NCBI GenBank assembly: GCA_021731285.1
Contig: JAKFXR010000047.1
Location: 1 to 48,155 of the forward strand
Length of the DNA: 48,155 nucleotides
Reading direction: 5' to 3'
Source: Polaromonas sp.
GTDB taxonomy: Bacteria; Pseudomonadota; Gammaproteobacteria; Burkholderiales; Burkholderiaceae_C
Translations under genes and position numbers: made by a program
The notes under the pieces: generated by a model
What the model was told of the DNA's origin: nothing
Seen by the model: the letters and a program-made list of their open reading frames with translations, nothing else
Databases searched by the model: none
In this document: positions 43,722 through 48,155 of the stretch, piece by piece
Layout: every line of letters starts with the position of its first letter
Numbering within the stretch: position 1 is the first letter of the stretch

Positions 43722-44696
43722 TCAGCCATTTTTCTTGCCCGCCGGTTTGACACCTGCCACCGTCGCGCGCGGATGCGCGGCGTCGTAGACCTTGGCCAGG
43801 TGCTGGAAATCGAGGCGTGTGTAGACCTGGGTTGTCGTGATGTTGGCATGGCCCAGCAGCTCCTGCACGGCACGCAAGTCGCCGCTGGACTGCAACACGT
43901 GGCTGGCAAAGGAGTGCCGCAGCATGTGGGGATGAACCGGCGTGGCCAGTCCCGCCTGCAAGGACCGCTGCTTCAGACGCACCCGTATGTGTTGAGGCGT
44001 CAGGCGTGTGCCGCGCCGGTTGATAAACAGCGCCGCGTCGCTGGCGGCCCAGCCGCTGCGTACTTCCAGCCACGCCTGCAAGGCCTCCAGGGCCTTGCTG
44101 CCCACGGGCACGCTGCGCCGTTTGGATCCCTTGCCCAGAACATGCGCTTCGGCCGCCTGCACATCAACCCAGCCGCGGGCCTGCGCGCTGGCCGTGACAT
44201 CCAGTCCGGTCAATTCACCAATCCGCAAACCGCAACCATAGAGCAGTTCGGTGATGCACTGGTCCCTGACCTGCAGATCTGCGCCGCCAGCGGCCTCGTC
44301 GCCGCGGTAGGCAGACAATTGCACTGCCTCGTCGACACTCAGGGCCTTGGGAAGCGGCTTGGCAGCTTTGGGCGCGCGCAGGTCCTGCGCGGGGTTGGCA
44401 GGTACCAGGCCTTCGCGGCCCAGCCAGGTATAAAACCCGCGCCAGCCCGACAGAATCAGCGCGATGCCCCGGCCGCTGCGCCCGGCGCTGTGCATCTGCG
44501 CCACCCAGCGGCGCATGTGCGGGTTTTGAACGCCGGTCAGCGCCACACCTGCTTCGCGGCAACAGGCCTGCAGCTTTTGCAAGTCAAGGGCGTACAGCTC
44601 TACCGTGCGCTGTGCCAGGCGCTTTTCGACACGCACATGCTCAAGGTAACGCTCGACCAGCGGGTCTGCCTCGGGAACCGGCCCAGGCTCGGCCAT
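43722..44696 (-). CDS. xerC: Tyrosine recombinase XerC
   Basis: Resolves chromosome dimers at dif with XerD at division. The 324-residue product has an N-terminal SAM-like DNA-binding domain and the catalytic residues Arg (GCGLRIGELTGL), Lys (LGKGSKRRSVPV), His-x-x-Arg (HMLRHSFASHVL), His (LLGHANITTTQVY) and Tyr (the last Y in TTTQVYTRLDF). The C-terminal tail is basic. It lies 5 nt after the DUF484 gene, in the order dapF-DUF484-xerC seen in E. coli, which supports XerC rather than XerD. Confidence 0.95.
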   Translation of the reverse strand: MAEPGPVPEADPLVERYLEHVRVEKRLAQRTVELYALDLQKLQACCREAGVALTGVQNPHMRRWVAQMHSAGRSGRGIALILSGWRGFYTWLGREGLVPANPAQDLRAPKAAKPLPKALSVDEAVQLSAYRGDEAAGGADLQVRDQCITELLYGCGLRIGELTGLDVTASAQARGWVDVQAAEAHVLGKGSKRRSVPVGSKALEALQAWLEVRSGWAASDAALFINRRGTRLTPQHIRVRLKQRSLQAGLATPVHPHMLRHSFASHVLQSSGDLRAVQELLGHANITTTQVYTRLDFQHLAKVYDAAHPRATVAGVKPAGKKNG

Positions 44697-44701
44697 CAGA
44701 C

Positions 44702-45403
44702 TCAGGCTGCGGCGATGGGCCGCAGACGCGACAGCGCGGCACCGGCCAGTTCGCCAATGCGCTCCAGAAAATCCGTGCCCATGGCGCTGTGAAAGCGTTC
44801 CGGGTCCGGCGAGGCCAGCACCAGCATGCCAAAGGCCTGCACGGCCTTGCCTGGTCGCAGGGGAATCAGCGCCACCGACAGGGCCAGCGCGGGGTCCGGC
44901 AGCCAGCTGGCGGCTTCAAAACCCGAGTTGACACCGCAGTAGGGAGAGGTGAGCGACGACGCAAAGGTCTGCGCGTCTTCACTGACCCCGGTGGAGAAGT
45001 CTTCACTCGCAAAAATGCCGTTGACATGCCAGACCTTGATCGCCGCCTGAGGAACAGCAAACCGCGTCTTGATCTCGCTGACGATGGTGTCCGGCAAATC
45101 CCGCGCATGGGCGGTCAGCAAGAGATTGAGTGTGCACTCCTGCAGCTTGTCGGCAATGGCGACGTTTTCCTGGCCATGGCGGATCATGTCGACCATTTTT
45201 GATTCCAGCGCCTTGATCTTGTCGCGCAGCATGCCGGCCTGCCGCTCCTGCAGGCTGACCGCCCGCCCGCCATGGCCGCTGGACAACTGCACCGTGGCCA
45301 GCAGCTCGGCATGGCGCTCAAAAAAGTCCGGCGTGTTGGCCAGGAAGTTGGCGATGTCGTCTTCAGTGATCGGGTTCTGGATGGAGCGTTCGCTTGGGTT
45401 CAT
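44702..45403 (-). CDS. DUF484 family (YigA-like) protein
   Basis: A 233-residue protein with a start at ATG 45403. It begins with SIQNPITEDDIANFLANTPDFFERH, followed by a coiled coil (about 55-85: LQERQAGMLRDKIKALESKM) and a GAF-like C-terminal half. DUF484 proteins sit between dapF and xerC in many proteobacteria; the molecular role is unknown, though the position suggests a link to XerC. It lies 35 nt after dapF. Confidence 0.9.
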   Translation of the reverse strand: MNPSERSIQNPITEDDIANFLANTPDFFERHAELLATVQLSSGHGGRAVSLQERQAGMLRDKIKALESKMVDMIRHGQENVAIADKLQECTLNLLLTAHARDLPDTIVSEIKTRFAVPQAAIKVWHVNGIFASEDFSTGVSEDAQTFASSLTSPYCGVNSGFEAASWLPDPALALSVALIPLRPGKAVQAFGMLVLASPDPERFHSAMGTDFLERIGELAGAALSRLRPIAAA

Positions 45404-45438
45404 GTTGTTGTGTTTTCGGTAAATGAAATGAGGCCAGT

Positions 45439-46326
45439 CTACAAATGGTCCGGGACATCGATCTCGGCTTCGAACACCTTGGTGGCCGGACCTGTCATCA
45501 GGACCGGTGCACTGGCAGCCGACAGGCCGCCCGCCCATTCGATGGTCAGGACGCCGCCGCGAGTCAGCACATCCACCCGCGCGTCCAGCAGGCCCAAGCG
45601 TATGCCAGCCACCACCGCCGCGCAAGCCCCGCTGCCGCAGGCCAGCGTTTCGCCGGCGCCGCGCTCGTAGACACGCAGGCGGATCTGCCCACGCGAGACG
45701 ACCTGCATGAAGCCGGCGTTGACGCGGCGCGCAAAACGCACATGGTTTTCAATCAGCGGGCCGTCCCGCAGCACTGGCGCGGTCTCGGTGTCTTCCACCA
45801 CCTGCACCGCGTGCGGGTTGCCCATGGACACAACCGCTACAAAAACAGGAGCATCCTGCTCACGTCCCGCAAGGGCCAATGGCCACTTTTGCCATGAGTT
45901 GACAGCCTGGGGCGTCAATCCTCCGGCATCAAAAGGCACTTGCGGCAAATCAAAGACCGGTGCGCCCATGTCCACCGTCACGCGGCCATCGGGCTGCATG
46001 CGCGGCACAATCACGCCGCCCAGCGTCTGCACCCGGACGGCCTCCTTGTCCGTCAGGCCCCGGTCCCGGACAAAACGCAGAAAGCAGCGTGCGCCGTTGC
46101 CACATTGCTCGACCTCGCCGCCGTCGGCGTTGTGAATCACATACGCAAAGTCGATCTCCGGCGCAGGCGATGGACGCACCGACAGGATCTGGTCGGCGCC
46201 CACACCGAAGTGACGGTCGGCCAGAAAGCGGTATTGCCCGGGGGTCAGGTTCAGGCCCGCGCGGGTCTCGTCGAGCATGACAAAATCATTGCCAGCACCC
46301 TGCATCTTGGTAAATCGGATTCGCAT
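45439..46326 (-). CDS. dapF: Diaminopimelate epimerase
   Basis: Converts LL- to meso-diaminopimelate for lysine and peptidoglycan; MurE and Mpl here use its product. The 295-residue product starts [19 protein letters not shown] and has the two catalytic cysteines, Cys75 in [10 protein letters not shown] and Cys230 in [12 protein letters not shown]. It is about 20 residues longer than E. coli DapF. Part of the extra length, residues ~145-165 ([16 protein letters not shown] region, before SMGNPHAV), is encoded by antisense copy G of the 41-nt element. The start, ATG 46326, directly precedes the first beta strand. Confidence 0.96.
   Translation of the reverse strand: MRIRFTKMQGAGNDFVMLDETRAGLNLTPGQYRFLADRHFGVGADQILSVRPSPAPEIDFAYVIHNADGGEVEQCGNGARCFLRFVRDRGLTDKEAVRVQTLGGVIVPRMQPDGRVTVDMGAPVFDLPQVPFDAGGLTPQAVNSWQKWPLALAGREQDAPVFVAVVSMGNPHAVQVVEDTETAPVLRDGPLIENHVRFARRVNAGFMQVVSRGQIRLRVYERGAGETLACGSGACAAVVAGIRLGLLDARVDVLTRGGVLTIEWAGGLSAASAPVLMTGPATKVFEAEIDVPDHL
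45836..45876 (+). repeat. 41-nt dispersed element, copy G, inside dapF
   Basis: GCTA-N9-GAGC-N17-CAAGGGC with a TTTTG tail, antisense within dapF. In the dapF frame it encodes A-L-x4-Q-x-A-x3-V-A, the same pattern as copy B in the dehydrogenase. Confidence 0.8.
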
Positions 46327-46375
46327 CCGGGCATTATCCGCTGAGGTTGCAGCACTTCCCTTCTGAAAGACAAGC

Positions 46376-46921
46376 ATGCGCATTCCCGACTGGACGCCCG
46401 ACCTCAAGCCGCAACCGCAAGACCTGGTGGACGCCATCCTCCAGCGCCGCGGCGGCACCCTGATCAACCTGGACAAAGCGCTGCTCTGGAGCGAACCGCT
46501 GGCCCGCGGCTGGAATGTCTATCTGGGCGCGGTGCGCACAGGCCTGCCCACCAGCCGCAAGCTGCGCGAGTTGGGTATTTGCACCGTGGCGCTGCTGACT
46601 GGCGCGGCTTATGAGTACAAGCACCACGCGCCGGACTTCCTGGCGGCGGGCGGCGTGCAGGCCGAGCTGGACGCGCTCAATTTGCTGGTCAGGGCCGACG
46701 CCCGTGCCTCGGCGGTGCACCCGGCGCTGGGCGCAGTCGAGCAACTGGTGATCCGCTACGCCGCGCAGATGACGCTGGACGTGAAGGTCAGCGATGAAGT
46801 GTTTGAGGCGCTGCGCCAGCACTTTGACACCACCGGCCTGGTCGAGCTGACCAGCGCCATTGCGACCTACAACATGGTGGCGCGCTTTCTGGTGGCGCTG
46901 GGGGTGTCGCCCGAAGACTGA
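46376..46921 (+). CDS. AhpD-like/carboxymuconolactone decarboxylase family protein
   Basis: A 181-residue all-helical protein. The C-terminal ~70 residues ([20 protein letters not shown], then [20 protein letters not shown]) match the CMD/AhpD helix pattern, and [24 protein letters not shown] occupies the usual middle block. The redox Cys-x-x-Cys of AhpD is absent; only one Cys (in [10 protein letters not shown]) is present, so peroxidase-partner activity is unlikely. Substrate unknown. The start is ATG 46376, divergent from dapF across 49 nt. Confidence 0.8.
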   Translation: MRIPDWTPDLKPQPQDLVDAILQRRGGTLINLDKALLWSEPLARGWNVYLGAVRTGLPTSRKLRELGICTVALLTGAAYEYKHHAPDFLAAGGVQAELDALNLLVRADARASAVHPALGAVEQLVIRYAAQMTLDVKVSDEVFEALRQHFDTTGLVELTSAIATYNMVARFLVALGVSPED

Positions 46922-46978
46922 GCAGCCATCTCAGGCCAGAGGCGGGGGAACACGCGGAACGTGCGACGGTGGGGCCGG

Positions 46979-47959
46979 CTAGTCAGCCTTGATCCCGTTG
47001 TCTTTCACTACCCTGGCCCAGGTGTCGATTTGTTTGTCGATGAACACACGCGCAGATTCCGGCGTGCCGCCCAGGATGTCGATGCCCTGGGCGCTGAGCT
47101 TTTTGGCAATCTCCGGATTTTTCAAAGCCTTGTTGATTTCCTCGTTCATGCGCTTGAGCACATCCGGCGGTGTTTTCGCCGGCGCCACAATCGCCCACCA
47201 GGCTGGCGCGTCAAAGCCGGCAAAGCCGCTCTCGGCCACCGTCGGCACATTGGGCAGGTCAGGAGAGCGCTGGCTGGTGGTCACGGCCAGGGGCCGCAGG
47301 CGGCCGCTGTCAATGTGCGGCTTGGTGACAAACACCGAGCCTATCGACAGCGGGACATGGCCGGCGACAGCATCCGTCATCAAGGGACCGCCGCCTTTGT
47401 AAGGGACATGTTGCCAGTCGATGTTGCCGCTTTTCGACAGCAGCGCCATGGCCAGGTGACCCAGACTGCCTGAGCCTATGCTGCCGTAGCTCACGTTCTT
47501 TTTGGCCTTGGCTGCGGCCACCACGTCGGCAAAACTCTTGTACTCCGAGGCCGAGAAGGTGGCCAGCACCATGGCCGAGGTGCCTATCAGTGAGACCGGC
47601 GCCAGGTCCTTGCGGGTGTCGAAAGCCATGCCGGGAATCAGCGTGGGGTTGACCCCGTGGGTATCGAACACCACCCCAAAGGTGTAGCCGTCCGCCGGTG
47701 CGGCCGCCACGGCCGCGGTGCCTATGGAGCCCGACGCACCACCCTTGTTCTCGACGATGATGTTTTGTCCCAGTTGCTGGGACAGGGGCACCGCCAGAAT
47801 GCGGGCCACCTGATCGACCGAGCCGCCGGGCGGGAAGACCGCCACAAATTTGATCGGCTGCCTGGCCGGCCAGGCCTGGGCCCAGGCGGCCTGTCCCGCC
47901 AGGCTGAGCGTGGCGGCGAAGCAAAGAGTCCCTACAAGTCGTGAAATCCAGGGTGTCAT
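46979..47959 (-). CDS. Bug-family periplasmic solute-binding receptor
   Basis: A 326-residue member of the tripartite tricarboxylate transporter receptor family (TctC-like), greatly expanded in Burkholderiales. A signal peptide (MTPWISRLVGTLCFAATLSL, then AGQAAWA) is followed by PIKFVAVFPPGGSVDQVARIL, IIVENKGGASGSIGTAAVAAA, DGYTFGVVFDTHGVNPTLI and LAPVSLIGTSAMVLA. No TctA or TctB membrane genes are adjacent, which is common for orphan Bug proteins. The ligand, probably a carboxylate, is unknown. The start is ATG 47959. Confidence 0.93.
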   Translation of the reverse strand: MTPWISRLVGTLCFAATLSLAGQAAWAQAWPARQPIKFVAVFPPGGSVDQVARILAVPLSQQLGQNIIVENKGGASGSIGTAAVAAAPADGYTFGVVFDTHGVNPTLIPGMAFDTRKDLAPVSLIGTSAMVLATFSASEYKSFADVVAAAKAKKNVSYGSIGSGSLGHLAMALLSKSGNIDWQHVPYKGGGPLMTDAVAGHVPLSIGSVFVTKPHIDSGRLRPLAVTTSQRSPDLPNVPTVAESGFAGFDAPAWWAIVAPAKTPPDVLKRMNEEINKALKNPEIAKKLSAQGIDILGGTPESARVFIDKQIDTWARVVKDNGIKAD

Positions 47960-48053
47960 GAAAGCAATCCAGCAAGTGAAGGTCAAATCAGTATCGGCAG
48001 GCCTTCGCGCGTTCACCATTGCGGTTAACACTTAGCATGCTTACGATCTGGTC

Positions 48054-48155
48054 GTGATCCGTGGCCTTTTGCACTTCGCTGCAAAATAGGGCGATGGTCA
48101 GACCCTCACAACCATCGCCCTATTTTGCAGCGAAGTGCAAAAGGCCACGGATCAC
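48054..48155. repeat. Perfect 45-bp inverted repeat at right edge
   Basis: Bases 48054-48098 and 48111-48155 are exact reverse complements around a 12-nt loop (CAGACCCTCACA). The left arm begins GTGATCCGTGGCC and ends GGGCGATGGT. The last base of the window is the last base of the right arm. It lies about 95 nt upstream of the Bug receptor gene. It may be a real long hairpin or a fold-back artefact at a contig end. Confidence 0.95.

Overview
The window looks like chromosomal DNA from a GC-rich betaproteobacterium, most likely Burkholderiales and probably Comamonadaceae (Polaromonas/Rhodoferax-like). The signs are a complete dcw cell-wall/division cluster ending in ftsZ and then lpxC, a Bug-type solute receptor, a betaproteobacterial DksA C-terminus with few cysteines, and two families of short dispersed repeats. 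Almost everything is housekeeping. I see no phage, IS element, CRISPR array, rRNA or tRNA.

Layout. 1-265: a partial gene running off the left edge. 350-7064: mpl (murein recycling), an uncharacterised gene, aroG with a leader-peptide attenuator, another uncharacterised gene, tldD and a YegP-type protein. 7179-9211: a beta-hydroxyacid dehydrogenase and rodA (minus strand). 9370-16906 (plus strand): a YqiA-like esterase, an RNB exoribonuclease, a TonB-like protein, aroE, mtgA, a PlsC-like acyltransferase, a CdsA-like cytidylyltransferase and ruvC. 16920-35654 (minus strand): mraZ-rsmH-ftsL-ftsI-murE-murF-mraY-murD-ftsW-murG-murC-ddl-ftsQ-ftsA-ftsZ, a 559-bp repeat-rich spacer, lpxC and a 54-residue membrane protein. 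Many junctions from rsmH to ftsQ are 1-10 nt overlaps, so translation is probably coupled. 35994-41669: a STAS-domain protein, a DksA-like protein with a long Lys/Ala/Pro-rich arm, a CobW-type GTPase and rlmI. 41762-47959: a 7TM sensor with a degenerate GGDEF domain, xerC-DUF484-dapF, an AhpD-like protein and a Bug receptor. The last 102 bases form a perfect 45-bp inverted repeat that stops exactly at the window edge.

The genes mostly build and remodel peptidoglycan: precursor synthesis (murC-G, ddl, mraY, dapF), lipid-linked polymerisation and division (ftsW, ftsI, rodA, mtgA, ftsQLAZ) and recycling (mpl). Around them sit aromatic biosynthesis (aroG, aroE), phospholipid and lipid A synthesis, and DNA/RNA maintenance (ruvC, xerC, rlmI, rsmH, RNB nuclease).

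The most interesting signals lie outside the obvious genes. (1) A 24-codon leader peptide containing FYFAYFWF, followed by mutually exclusive antiterminator and terminator helices, precedes aroG. (2) A rigidly spaced 41-nt motif, GCTA-N9-(T/G)AGC-N17-NNNGGGC, occurs eight times, four of them inside essential or core reading frames (aroE, murG, dapF and the dehydrogenase). (3) An ~84-bp GC-rich repeat family has four copies. (4) Four 10-bp-phased GTGGN repeats form a probable MraZ operator before mraZ.
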